The position numbers were made by a program, and so were the translations under genes. The notes below the pieces were generated by a model. It saw only the letters and a program-made list of their open reading frames with translations, made no database searches and had not been told where the DNA came from. A DNA stretch of 64,000 bases from Comamonas sp. KCTC 72670 (GTDB lineage Bacteria; Myxococcota; Myxococcia; Myxococcales; Myxococcaceae). The stretch spans positions 186,001-250,000 of the forward strand of contig BNCN01000002.1 in NCBI GenBank assembly GCA_014656495.1. Direction: 5' to 3'. Of this stretch, positions 10,547 through 19,044 are shown in pieces. Numbering within the stretch: the stretch's first letter is position 1; every line of letters starts with the position of its first letter.

Positions 10547-10580
10547 AAAAAGGCCCGTCCCCCTCGCGGGAAACGGGCCC
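10547..10580 (-). terminator. Rho-independent terminator
   Basis: Read on the minus strand, GGCCCGT (10579-10573 side) pairs with ACGGGCC (10558-10552 side) around a 14-base loop and is followed at once by TTTTT (10551-10547). It lies 36 bp downstream of the mini-ORF at 10617-10664 and would end transcripts from that ORF or the ABC exporter. This is the most canonical intrinsic terminator in the window. Confidence 0.8.
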
Positions 10581-10616
10581 GGAACTGCCAGCGTCTGCCA
10601 CCGCCTCAGCGCCTTT

Positions 10617-10664
10617 TCAGGCCACCGGAGCGGAGGTGGACGCCTTGGAGTTGCTGTCGTTCAA
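10617..10664 (-). CDS. 15-codon mini-ORF with perfect Shine-Dalgarno
   Basis: A TTG codon (10664-10662) opens a 15-residue reading frame, MNDSNSKASTSAPVA, ending in TGA. Seven bases upstream lies AGGAGG within AAAGGAGGTGAT (10679-10668), a 12-base perfect complement to the 16S rRNA 3' end, far better than other sites in this window. An overlapping ATG gives only Met-Pro-stop. A rho-independent terminator follows 36 bp later and the ABC exporter stop lies 97 bp upstream. The peptide is Ser/Thr/Ala-rich with no cysteine or hydrophobic stretch. It may be a real microprotein, a leader peptide, or an RNA whose anti-anti-SD is the functional part; none of these is proven. Confidence 0.45.
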   Translation of the reverse strand: MNDSNSKASTSAPVA

Positions 10665-10761
10665 GGCATCACCTCCTTTCGGAGCCCCAGACTTAATCGG
10701 GCCGGGAGAGCGCCGCCACTGTCGCTGGGTGCAGGGCGGAAGCCGTGTGGGCACCAGACGT

Positions 10762-12528
10762 TCAAGCTGCGACAAACTGCCGCTCCACCAGGCGCCGGTA
10801 CAGGCCCTCCTGGCTCATCAGGGAGGCGTGGGTGCCGCTCTGGATGATGACGCCGCCGTCGAGCACCAGCACCCGGTTCGCGTTGGCCACGGTGGACAGG
10901 CGGTGGGCGATGATGAGCGTGGTGCGGCCCTGCATCAGGCGCTCCAGCGCGTCCTTGACCAGGTGCTCGCTCTCCGCGTCCAGGGCGCTGGTGGCCTCGT
11001 CGAGGATGAGCAGCCGAGGGTCCTTCAGCACCGCGCGGGCGATGGCGACGCGCTGCTTCTGGCCGCCGGACAGCTGCACGCCGCGCTCGCCCACCTGGGT
11101 GCGGTAGCCCTCCGGGAAGCGCTCGATGTACGCGTGGGCGTTGGCGGCGCGGGCGGCCTCCTCCACCTGGGCATCGGTGGCCTCGGGGCGGCCGTAGCGG
11201 ATGTTGTCCGCGATGGAGCAGGAGAAGAGCTGGGGCTCCTGCGCCACCATGCCGATGTTGCGGCGCAGCCACTCCGGCTCCAGGGCGGTGAGCGGGTGGC
11301 CGTCCAGCAGCACCTCGCCGCCCTGCGGGTCGTAGAAGCGCGACAGCAGGGAGGCCAGCGTGGACTTGCCCGCGCCGGAGGGCCCCACCACCGCCACCAC
11401 CTCGCCCGGCCGCAGCTCCAGGTCCAGCCCCTGGAGCACCGGCACGTCGGGCCGGGTGGGATAGGCGAAGTGGACGCCGCGGAACTCCACGTGGCCGCGC
11501 AGGTCCGTCAGCTGCTCGCCGCCGGCGCGGATGGCGGGCTTGCGGTCCAGGAGCTCGAAGACGCGCTCGGCGGCGCCGCTGGCGCGCATGAAGTCCGCCC
11601 ACAGCTCCGCGATGCCGCTGAACGAGAAGGCCACCAGCATGGTGTAGATGAGGAACGAGGTGAGCGAGCCCACGGACAGGCTGCCATCCACCACCAGCCG
11701 GCCTCCGTACCACAGCACCGCGGCGATGGAGCCATACCCGGCGATGGACGCGGCGCCCAGGAACACGGAGGACTGGAGCGTGCGGTCCCTGGCCAGCGTG
11801 AAGGAGCGCTCCACGGCGACGCTGTAGCGCTCCACCTCGTGGCGCTCCGCGGCGAAGGAGCGCACCGTGCGGATGCCGGACAGGTCCTCCTCGGCCACCT
11901 CGCCGCTGGCGGCGAGCGCGTCCTGCACCTGGCGGGAGATGGCGCGCACGCGGCGGCCGTACAACACGGCGCCAATGGCCACTGGCGGGATGACGGTGAG
12001 CATCACCAGCGTGAGCTGGAAGGACGTGTAGAACAGCAAGGCCACGCCGCCCACGGCGGTGACGGCGTAGCGCAGGAACATGGACACGTTGGCGGTGACG
12101 GTGTTCTGCAGCACCGTGGTGTCCGACGACAGCCGGCTGGTGAGCTCACCCGTGCGGCGGGCGTCGAAGAAGCCCACCTCCTGGGACAGCAGGGCGCGGA
12201 AGAGGTCCTTGCGCAGCCGCGCCACCACGCGCTCGCCGGCGGTGTTGAAGAGGTAGGCGCGCAGCGCCATGGCGAGGCCCTGCACCACGAACACGGCGAG
12301 CATCACCAGCGCGAGCCCGTCCACGACCTGACGGTTCTTGGCGTTGAGGGCCTGGTCCACCAGGTCGCCAATGGCGCGGGGATAGACGAGCGTTGCGCCG
12401 CTGCTGATGAGCAGGAAGACGGTGGCCGCGGCGAGGGGCACCACCTCCGGGCGCGCCAGCATCAGCAGGCGGCGCAGCGTCACGCGAGGAGGGGGACGGG
12501 CTGTCGAAGCTTTCTCGGGGGAAGACAC
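10762..12528 (-). CDS. ABC exporter, fused permease and ATPase (MsbA/ABCB type)
   Basis: This 588-residue half-transporter has an N-terminal six-helix type IV exporter domain (about 20-330) and a C-terminal nucleotide-binding domain (about 350-585). Walker A is GPSGAGKST, the Q-loop lies in VAQEPQLFS, the signature is QLSGGQKQR, Walker B is LLILDEATSALD and the H-loop is IIAHRLST, so ATP hydrolysis should be intact. It would work as a homodimer in the inner membrane. The family exports lipids, peptides or drugs; the substrate cannot be read from sequence. It is divergent from the aldo/keto reductase gene. Downstream are the mini-ORF and terminator, which raises the possibility of a small exported product. 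Confidence 0.95.
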   Translation of the reverse strand: MSSPEKASTARPPPRVTLRRLLMLARPEVVPLAAATVFLLISSGATLVYPRAIGDLVDQALNAKNRQVVDGLALVMLAVFVVQGLAMALRAYLFNTAGERVVARLRKDLFRALLSQEVGFFDARRTGELTSRLSSDTTVLQNTVTANVSMFLRYAVTAVGGVALLFYTSFQLTLVMLTVIPPVAIGAVLYGRRVRAISRQVQDALAASGEVAEEDLSGIRTVRSFAAERHEVERYSVAVERSFTLARDRTLQSSVFLGAASIAGYGSIAAVLWYGGRLVVDGSLSVGSLTSFLIYTMLVAFSFSGIAELWADFMRASGAAERVFELLDRKPAIRAGGEQLTDLRGHVEFRGVHFAYPTRPDVPVLQGLDLELRPGEVVAVVGPSGAGKSTLASLLSRFYDPQGGEVLLDGHPLTALEPEWLRRNIGMVAQEPQLFSCSIADNIRYGRPEATDAQVEEAARAANAHAYIERFPEGYRTQVGERGVQLSGGQKQRVAIARAVLKDPRLLILDEATSALDAESEHLVKDALERLMQGRTTLIIAHRLSTVANANRVLVLDGGVIIQSGTHASLMSQEGLYRRLVERQFVAA

Positions 12529-12639
12529 CGGCGGAGACTAACGCGAGCGTCCGGGCAGTGCACTGGGCGCCTGCGTGTGTGCTGAAGGGGTATTAATCCT
12601 CTCCCCAGCAGCTCAGCCGTCCACGTCAGGGGGAGTGCC

Positions 12640-13488
12640 ATGGAGAAGCGCGGATTCGGGAACACGCGGGTCGCAGTGCCCGTCCTGGGGCAGGGGACCT
12701 GGCAGATGGAAGCGGACGACCGGGCAAGCGCCCTGCGCGCCCTTCGCGCGGGGTTGGACGTGGGGATGACGCACGTGGACACCGCCGAGCTGTACGGGCA
12801 TGGCCAGGTGGAGGAGGCCATCGTCGCCGAGGCCATCTCGGGCCGGCGGGACGAGGTCTTCCTCGTGTCGAAGGTGATGCCGTCCAACGCGACCTATGCG
12901 GGGACGCTCGCCGCGTGTGAACGGAGCCTGAAGCGGCTGCGCACCGACTGGCTCGACTGCTACCTGCTGCACTGGCCCGGTTCCCACCCGCTGGAGGAGA
13001 CGGTGCGCGCCTTCGAGAAGCTGGTGGCGGACGGGAAGATTCGCGCCTGGGGGGTGAGCAACTTCGACGTGGAGGACCTGGAGGAGGCGCTCGCGCTGGC
13101 GGGCCCGGGGCGCATCGCGTGCAACCAGGTGCTCTACCACCTGGAGGAGCGCGCCATCGAACACGCCGTCCTTCCGTGGTGCGAGGCGAACGGCGTGGCG
13201 GTGGTGGGCTACAGCCCCTTTGGCAACGGGAGCTTCCCGCGGCCCGACAGCCGGGGTGGGAAGGTGCTGGGCGCCATCGCCCGCGCACATGGCGTCACGC
13301 CGTATCAGGTGGCGTTGCGGTTCCTGGTGCGCCGGCCCTCGCTGTTCGCCATCCCCAAGGCGAGCCGGGAGGCCCACGTGCGCGACAACGCCGCCGCCGC
13401 GTCGCTGGTGCTGACCGCCGAGGAGCTGGCGCTGCTCGACCGCGCCTTCCCGCTGGACGCCGAGCCGTCGTCGCTGCCCGTCATTTGA
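12640..13488 (+). CDS. Aldo/keto reductase
   Basis: This 282-residue NADPH-dependent oxidoreductase has a TIM-barrel fold. The catalytic tetrad is complete: Asp and Tyr in HVDTAELYG, Lys in LVSKVMP and His in YLLHWPG. The cofactor-binding C-terminal segment IPKASREAHVRDN is typical of the AKR family of bacterial 2,5-diketo-gluconate-reductase-like enzymes. The substrate is unknown. The ATG at 12640 is preceded by GGGGGAG. The last 8 bp overlap the 3' end of the convergent gene at 13481-14404, a tail-to-tail overlap that will produce antisense contacts if transcription reads through. Confidence 0.94.
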   Translation: MEKRGFGNTRVAVPVLGQGTWQMEADDRASALRALRAGLDVGMTHVDTAELYGHGQVEEAIVAEAISGRRDEVFLVSKVMPSNATYAGTLAACERSLKRLRTDWLDCYLLHWPGSHPLEETVRAFEKLVADGKIRAWGVSNFDVEDLEEALALAGPGRIACNQVLYHLEERAIEHAVLPWCEANGVAVVGYSPFGNGSFPRPDSRGGKVLGAIARAHGVTPYQVALRFLVRRPSLFAIPKASREAHVRDNAAAASLVLTAEELALLDRAFPLDAEPSSLPVI

Positions 13489-14404
13489 TGCCGGCGGCGA
13501 AGGACTTCCGGAAGGCGGACACGGTGGGCTCGCCCGGGCCCACCGTCACCGTGCCCGTCTCACCCTCCACGGCGGCGCGCGTGTCGCGGCCCTTGAGGAA
13601 GCGCACGGTGGTGATGCGGCGCAGCACCTCGCGTCCCTGCTCCTGGGCCAGGGCGCGCAGCGCGTGGCTGGTGACATTCACGGCCGACTCGAGCGCGCGC
13701 CGGCCCGGCTCGTCGTCCAGGCCCACCCAGTCCACCTCGAAGCGCAGGGGCTTGCCCCCCAGCGACATCTCTCCCGGCCAGAACTGCTCGGTGAGGGCGT
13801 GGGGCAGCTTCTCCAGCAGCGAGACGAGGTCCTGCCGCGTGGGGTTGGGCCGCACCAACTGCGTCAGCTCCAGCAGCTTCTCCGCGTGGCTCACCGACAC
13901 CGCGACCACCGTGGCGAGGTCCACGTAGGCCACCGACTCCGAGCGGCGCAGGCCCTCCTTGCCCAGGGCCAGCAGCACCGATTCGCGCGGGATGTAGTCC
14001 ACGACCTCGCCCGTCAGCGTGTGCCCGTGGGACAGGTGCAGGGTGGCGGTGATGGTGGGGACCTCCTCGCCCGTGCGGGCGCGCGTGGCGACCGTCCCGA
14101 GCTGCTCCAGCACCCGCTCCACCTTGCGCGACACCAGCCGTTGAACGCCCTCCATGTCCTCGTCCTCCTGCTGCGTCCTGCGGGTCTCTTTGGGGCGCTC
14201 CGTCTTCACGGGCGCGGGGGGCCTGGGCGCCGCGGGGCTCTCCGCCGGAGCGGGCACCCGGGCCTCCAGGGGAAGGGCAGCGTCCGCGGGGTCGACGGCC
14301 GGGGCGGTGGCTCCCGCTCCGGGAGGAGCCGCTGGCGCTTGCGAGGTGCCGGCCTCCGCGTCCTCTGTCTTGCCCCCGCCGAAGACGTTCTTGAAGAAGC
14401 CCAC
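13481..14404 (-). CDS. Conserved hypothetical protein, kdsB partner
   Basis: This 307-residue protein is not one I recognise. It starts MGFFKNVFGGGK and has a Pro/Ala-rich linker (about 18-75). The charged segment ERPKETRRTQQEDEDMEG comes next, followed by a compact, mostly hydrophilic domain (about 85-305) with no transmembrane helix, no signal peptide and no cysteines. It follows kdsB by only 2 bp, so the two are surely co-transcribed and possibly coupled. The N-terminal amphipathic stretch could touch the membrane. A role in envelope assembly is suggested only by its partner. Confidence 0.75.
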   Translation of the reverse strand: MGFFKNVFGGGKTEDAEAGTSQAPAAPPGAGATAPAVDPADAALPLEARVPAPAESPAAPRPPAPVKTERPKETRRTQQEDEDMEGVQRLVSRKVERVLEQLGTVATRARTGEEVPTITATLHLSHGHTLTGEVVDYIPRESVLLALGKEGLRRSESVAYVDLATVVAVSVSHAEKLLELTQLVRPNPTRQDLVSLLEKLPHALTEQFWPGEMSLGGKPLRFEVDWVGLDDEPGRRALESAVNVTSHALRALAQEQGREVLRRITTVRFLKGRDTRAAVEGETGTVTVGPGEPTVSAFRKSFAAGIK

Positions 14405-14406
14405 GC

Positions 14407-15147
14407 TCAGCCCCCTCTCGCGCGGAGGAGGGCCTCGACCTTCTCCACGTCACCGGGCACGTCCACGGCCACCGTATGCGAGGCGACCTTGGCGCAGCGG
14501 ATGGGGATGCCGTGCTCCAGCGCGCGGAGCTGCTCCAGCTTCTCCGCCTCTTCCAGGGGCGTGGGCGAAAGCTTCGCCAGCGCCAGCAGCACCTCGCGCC
14601 GGTAGCCGTACAAGCCGATGTGGCCCCACCGGGGCGCGGACGCGCCGGGCTCGCGCAGGTGGGGCACCAGGCTGCGGCTGAAGTAGAGCGCGTCGCCGTT
14701 GAGCGCGAGCACGGCCTTCACCACATGCGGGCTGCTGGCCTCATCGGCCTCGAGTGGCCGGACGAGGGTGCCCATGCGCACGGCGGGGTCGCTGAAGAGG
14801 CCCGCGAGGCGCTGGAGCGCGGCGGGGTCCACCAGGGGCTCGTCTCCCTGGACGTTCACCCAGATGTCGATGTCTGGACGTTGGAGCGCCACCTCGGCGA
14901 CCCGGTCCGTTCCGGTGGCGCATGCGGGGCTGGTCATCACCGCCCGGCCGCCGAAGCCCTCCACGGTGGCGCGGATGCGCTCGTCATCGGTGGCAACCCA
15001 GACCTCGTCGAAGGCCTGGGCTTCCTGGCAGCGGCGCCAGACGTGCTCGATCATTGTTCGCCCGGAGATGATCGTCAGCGGCTTGCCTGGGAAGCGGGTG
15101 CTGGCATGTCGGGCGGGAATGACTGCAACAGTCCGGCAAGATTGCAT
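14407..15147 (-). CDS. kdsB: 3-deoxy-manno-octulosonate cytidylyltransferase
   Basis: This 246-residue enzyme activates Kdo as CMP-Kdo for transfer to lipid A. It shows the KdsB signature VIPARHASTRFPGKPL at the N-terminus, EVWVATDDERI, the GTDRVAEV segment, and VNVQGDEPL, which holds the metal-binding aspartate region. The start at 15147 is chosen because GGAGGGG lies just upstream and KdsB proteins begin a few residues before VIPAR; an in-frame start 23 codons upstream has no support. It is divergent from wecB across 107 bp and 2 bp upstream of an unknown gene. Together with kdsA and kdsC the window carries three of the four Kdo-CMP steps. Confidence 0.97.
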   Translation of the reverse strand: MQSCRTVAVIPARHASTRFPGKPLTIISGRTMIEHVWRRCQEAQAFDEVWVATDDERIRATVEGFGGRAVMTSPACATGTDRVAEVALQRPDIDIWVNVQGDEPLVDPAALQRLAGLFSDPAVRMGTLVRPLEADEASSPHVVKAVLALNGDALYFSRSLVPHLREPGASAPRWGHIGLYGYRREVLLALAKLSPTPLEEAEKLEQLRALEHGIPIRCAKVASHTVAVDVPGDVEKVEALLRARGG

Positions 15148-15254
15148 GACCCCTCCGTCTATCAGGTTCGCGACGAATGCCGGCCCCCGGGATTGGACAT
15201 TCGCATCATCGGACACTGGCCAGCGCGGCTCCAGTGCCTAGCTTTGGTCGCAAC

Positions 15255-16385
15255 ATGAAGAAGGTCATTCATATCGTTGGGGCGCGTCCGAACTTCATGA
15301 AGGTCGCGCCCATCTATCGCGCCATCGCCGAGCGTACCCCGTTGGAGCAAATCCTTGTCCACACGGGGCAACACTACGACGCAAAGATGAGCGACGTGTT
15401 CTTCGCCGACCTCGGCTTGCCTGCCCCAGACGTTCATCTGGGCATTGGGTCAGGCAGCCACGCACAACAGACGGCCAAGATGATGGTGGAGCTGGAGAAG
15501 GTCTTCCTGGCCCACCCGCCGGCGCTGGTGTCCGTGGTGGGCGACGTCAACAGCACCATCGCCGCGGCGCTGGTGTCGTCGAAGCTGGGGATTCCCCTGG
15601 CGCACGTCGAAGCGGGCTTGCGGAGCTACTCGCCGCACCAGCCAGAGGAGATCAACCGCATCGTCACCGACCGGCTGTCGGACCTGCTGCTGACGCCGTC
15701 GCGTGACGCGGACGCCAACCTCATCAAGGAAGGCACCGACCCGGCCCGCATCCACTTCGTGGGCAACGTGATGATCGACTCGCTCTTCGCGTCGCGGGAG
15801 AAGGCCGACAAGCTGCCCGTGCTGAAGGACCTGGGGCTCATCCCGCACGGCTACGCGGTGTGCACGCTCCACCGGCCCTCCAACGTGGACGACCCGAAGC
15901 TGCTGGGCGGACTGCTGTCCGCGGTGGCCCACGTCGCCACGCGCCTGCCCGTCATCTTCCCGGTGCACCCGCGCACGCGGAAGGTGATTTCGGAGCAGGG
16001 GCTGGACTCCTGGTTCGAGCAGAGCCCGAACCTGCGGCCCGTGGACCCCATGGGCTACCTGGACTTCCTGGCGCTCACCTCGAAGGCGCGCCTGGTGCTC
16101 ACCGACTCGGGCGGCCTCCAGGAGGAGACCACCGCCATGGGCATCCCGTGCCTCACCCTGCGCGAGCAGACCGAGCGGCCCATCACCGTGGAGGAGGGCT
16201 CCAACGAGGTGGTGGGTACCGACCCGGTCCGCATCCGCCTGGCGGCCGACAAGGTGCTCGACGGCCACGGCAAGCAGGGCCGCGTCCCGGAGTTCTGGGA
16301 TGGCCGCGCCGCCGAGCGCATCGCGGACCTCTTCGCCAGCTTCCTCGGCGTCGAGGACCAGCCCATCCAGGCGGCCTCGGCCTGA
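15255..16385 (+). CDS. wecB: UDP-N-acetylglucosamine 2-epimerase (non-hydrolysing)
   Basis: This 376-residue enzyme interconverts UDP-GlcNAc and UDP-ManNAc, which feeds ManNAc or ManNAcA into surface polysaccharides. The N-terminus HIVGARPNFMKVAPI is diagnostic, as are HTGQHYDAKMSD, HVEAGLRSY, HPRTRK and DSGGLQEE. The start at 15255 fits the family exactly; the in-frame ATG 26 codons upstream is unsupported. No glycosyltransferase or UDP-ManNAc dehydrogenase gene is nearby, so the polysaccharide served is not evident. The RluA-type synthase gene follows 86 bp downstream on the same strand. Confidence 0.96.
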   Translation: MKKVIHIVGARPNFMKVAPIYRAIAERTPLEQILVHTGQHYDAKMSDVFFADLGLPAPDVHLGIGSGSHAQQTAKMMVELEKVFLAHPPALVSVVGDVNSTIAAALVSSKLGIPLAHVEAGLRSYSPHQPEEINRIVTDRLSDLLLTPSRDADANLIKEGTDPARIHFVGNVMIDSLFASREKADKLPVLKDLGLIPHGYAVCTLHRPSNVDDPKLLGGLLSAVAHVATRLPVIFPVHPRTRKVISEQGLDSWFEQSPNLRPVDPMGYLDFLALTSKARLVLTDSGGLQEETTAMGIPCLTLREQTERPITVEEGSNEVVGTDPVRIRLAADKVLDGHGKQGRVPEFWDGRAAERIADLFASFLGVEDQPIQAASA

Positions 16386-16471
16386 GCCTGATGGCCTGAC
16401 GGTGCAGTGGACGGGCCCTGGGCGTTCCGGGGCCCGCTCTGGGCCCGCCGTGTTAGAGCACGGACAGGCCC

Positions 16472-17440
16472 ATGCACCGTGAGCAGCCAGAAGAAGCCCC
16501 CGAGGGCTACGTCGACATCCGCTACGTCGTCGAGCCGAACTACGCCGGCTGGCGGCTGGACGCGTACCTGGCGCAGAAGATTCGCCGCATGACGCCCGAG
16601 CGGCTCCAGGGCGTCATCCTGCGTGGCGTCATCTGCGACGAGCGCCGCCTGAAGCCCTCCACGCCGGTGTACCCCGGGCTGTCCTTCCGCCTCCGCCGCC
16701 GCGCGAGCGAGGAGCCGCCCACGCCCACGGAATTGCCCGTGGTGTTCCAGGATGACTGGCTGCTGGTGCTGGACAAGCCCGCGGGCCTGCCCATCCATCC
16801 CTCCGCGCGTTACCACAAGGGCACGCTGGTGACGCTGCTGCGGGAGCGCTTCGGTGAGCGCTTCGCCGAGCCCGCGCACCGGCTGGACCGGGAGACCAGC
16901 GGCCTGGTCGTCTGCGGGCGCACCACCGAGGCCTGCCGGGTGTTGGGGCGCCTGTTCGTCTCGCGCGACGTCCACAAGGAGTACCTCGCGCTCTGCGAAG
17001 GCCACCCGCCCGAGGACACCTTCACCGTCGATGCGCCCATCGCCGAGGGCACCGAGCTCATCCGCATCGCCGTGCGCATCGACCCGGTGGCGGGGAAGGA
17101 GAGCCGCACGCGCTTCCAGGTGCTCCGCCGCTTCACCCGTGACGGGGCGCCCTTCGCGCTGCTGCGGTGCTTCCCGGAGACGGGGCGCCAGCACCAGATC
17201 CGCATCCACCTGCACCACGCGGGGCTCCCGCTGGTGGGCGACAAGATGTACGGGCCGGACCCCGGTTACTTCGACCGCTTCAGCAAGCGCAGCCTGGAGC
17301 CGGAGGCGTGGGAGCGCCTGCGCCTGCCCCGGCACGCGCTGCACGCCGCGCGCATCGTCTTCCCGCATCCGGGCTCGGGAGAAGAGGTCGCCTTCGAGGC
17401 GCCCCTGCCGGCGGACCTCGCGGACTTCATGGGCGAGTAG
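16472..17440 (+). CDS. RluA-family pseudouridine synthase
   Basis: This 322-residue enzyme isomerises uridine to pseudouridine in rRNA or tRNA. An S4-like RNA-binding region (about 20-80, DAYLAQKIRRMTPERLQ) precedes the catalytic domain. The catalytic motif is HRLDRETSGLVV, with the essential aspartate, and later GRQHQIRIHLHHAGLPLVGD is typical of the RluA/RluD branch. Which of the RluA, RluC or RluD sites it modifies cannot be told from this sequence alone. It is convergent with purF, with a hairpin between the genes. Confidence 0.93.
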   Translation: MHREQPEEAPEGYVDIRYVVEPNYAGWRLDAYLAQKIRRMTPERLQGVILRGVICDERRLKPSTPVYPGLSFRLRRRASEEPPTPTELPVVFQDDWLLVLDKPAGLPIHPSARYHKGTLVTLLRERFGERFAEPAHRLDRETSGLVVCGRTTEACRVLGRLFVSRDVHKEYLALCEGHPPEDTFTVDAPIAEGTELIRIAVRIDPVAGKESRTRFQVLRRFTRDGAPFALLRCFPETGRQHQIRIHLHHAGLPLVGDKMYGPDPGYFDRFSKRSLEPEAWERLRLPRHALHAARIVFPHPGSGEEVAFEAPLPADLADFMGE

Positions 17441-17455
17441 GCGCTGGACGCACGA

Positions 17456-17489
17456 AGGCCCTCGACCCGGCGGTGCGGGCAGAGGGCCT
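17456..17489. terminator. Hairpin between convergent rluA-type gene and purF
   Basis: AGGCCCTC (17456-17463) pairs perfectly with GAGGGCCT (17482-17489), with an 18-base loop. It lies in the 71-bp gap between two converging genes and could serve both. There is no U tract, so the terminator call is tentative. Confidence 0.5.
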
Positions 17490-17511
17490 CGTGGGGGAGG
17501 TGGGCGTCAGG

Positions 17512-18900
17512 TCAGGCGGTGAGCTTGCTCGGCTCGGACCGCTCCTCGCCGAAGTCGCCGATGAGGTACTTGCCGGAGAAGCACGCGGTGCAGAAGCTGC
17601 CGCGCTCCGGGTCGCCCACCGCGCGGCCCAGGCCCTCCTGGGAGATGTAGCCCAGCGAGTCCGCCGTCACGTACGTGGCGATCTCCTCCAGCGTGTGCGT
17701 GGCGGCGATGAGCTCCTGGCGGCTCGGCGTGTCGATGCCGTAGTAGCAGGGCCACTTCGTGGGCGGCGAGGAGATGCGCAGGTGCACCTCCACCGCGCCC
17801 GCGGCCTTGATCATCTTCACGATCTTGCGGCTCGTGGTGCCACGGACGATGGAGTCGTCCACCACCACCACGCGCTTGCCCTTGAGCACCTGGCGCACGG
17901 CGGACAGCTTCAGCTTCACGCCGAAGTGGCGGATGGACTGCTGCGGCTCGATGAAGGTGCGGCCCACGTAGTGGCTGCGGATGAGGCCCACGTCGTAGGG
18001 GATGCCGCTGGCCTGCGAGAAGCCGATGGCCGCGGGCACGCCCGAGTCCGGCACCGCGATGACCAGGTCCGCGCCGGGCGCGGGCTGCTCCTTCGCGAGC
18101 TGCCGGCCCAGCTCCTTGCGCACCTCGTACACGTTGCTGCCGAACAGCGTGGAGTCCGGGCGGGCGAAGTACACGTGCTCGAAGATGCAGCGCGCCTGCC
18201 GCGGGGGCTCCGCGAAGGGCTTGCTGGTGCGCATCAGCCCGTTCTCGACCACGAGCAGCTCGCCCGGCTCCAGCTCGCGGACGATTTCCGCCTCGATGAG
18301 GTCCAGCGCGGTGGACTCGCTGGCCAGCACGTACGCGCCCTCCTTCATCCGCCCCAGCACCAGCGGCCGGATGCCGTGCGGATCGCGCACCGCGACGAGC
18401 TTGTTCTCCGTGAGCACCAGCAGGCTGTAGGCGCCCGTCACCTTGCGCAGCGCCTCGACGATTTTCTGTTCGAAGGTCGGCTGCTTGGAGCGGGCCAGCA
18501 GGTGCAGGATGACTTCCGTGTCCGCGTCCGACTGGAAGATGGCGCCGTCGGCCTCGAGCTGCTGCTTCAGCTCGGCCGCGTTCACCAGGTTGCCGTTGTG
18601 CGCGATGGCGCACTGCCCGCCCGCGTACTGCACGAACAGCGGCTGGGCGTTCTTGAGCGCGCTGCCTCCCGCGGTGGAGTAGCGGACGTGCCCGATGGCC
18701 GCCTGCCCTGGCAGGCCGGCGAGCACCGGGACGTCGAAGATGTCGGCGACGAGTCCCATCTGCCGGTGCGCACGCAGCGCCATGCCGTCAGAGGCAACGA
18801 TGCCCGCGGACTCCTGCCCCCGGTGCTGGAGGGCGTGCAGTCCCAGGTACGTCAGGTTGGAGGCCTCGGCGTGCCCCACGATTCCGAAGATGCCGCACAT
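17512..18900 (-). CDS. purF: Amidophosphoribosyltransferase
   Basis: This 462-residue enzyme makes 5-phosphoribosylamine from PRPP and glutamine, the first committed step of purine synthesis. The protein begins MCGIFGIVG, so the N-terminal nucleophile Cys is exposed by methionine removal alone, without the longer propeptide of the B. subtilis enzyme. The PRPP site is [14 protein letters not shown]. Four cysteines in the expected places (ARCIFEH, KWPCYYG and FCTACFSG) indicate a [4Fe-4S] cluster of the B. subtilis class, which makes the enzyme oxygen-sensitive. The upstream in-frame start (18948) is rejected because it would bury the catalytic cysteine. It is convergent with the RluA-type gene. 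Confidence 0.97.
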   Translation of the reverse strand: MCGIFGIVGHAEASNLTYLGLHALQHRGQESAGIVASDGMALRAHRQMGLVADIFDVPVLAGLPGQAAIGHVRYSTAGGSALKNAQPLFVQYAGGQCAIAHNGNLVNAAELKQQLEADGAIFQSDADTEVILHLLARSKQPTFEQKIVEALRKVTGAYSLLVLTENKLVAVRDPHGIRPLVLGRMKEGAYVLASESTALDLIEAEIVRELEPGELLVVENGLMRTSKPFAEPPRQARCIFEHVYFARPDSTLFGSNVYEVRKELGRQLAKEQPAPGADLVIAVPDSGVPAAIGFSQASGIPYDVGLIRSHYVGRTFIEPQQSIRHFGVKLKLSAVRQVLKGKRVVVVDDSIVRGTTSRKIVKMIKAAGAVEVHLRISSPPTKWPCYYGIDTPSRQELIAATHTLEEIATYVTADSLGYISQEGLGRAVGDPERGSFCTACFSGKYLIGDFGEERSEPSKLTA

Positions 18901-19044
18901 GGCGCGCTGCCTTACTCCTTTCGAGCGGTGAGCGGAACAGGAACGCATGCCCCTCTGGTGGGTATTCCACCCGACGCCAGAGTCGTTTCATGTGGGCAGT
19001 CAGGCGTCCCAAAGCCCAGCCCCTGCGGGTAGTCTGGCCCGAGC

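Noticed and set aside
10668-10680. Plus-strand ATCACCTCCTTTC as a 16S rRNA 3' end or remnant
   Set aside because: Only about 13 bases match, and no other 16S-like sequence lies upstream; it is better read as a perfect Shine-Dalgarno on the minus strand.
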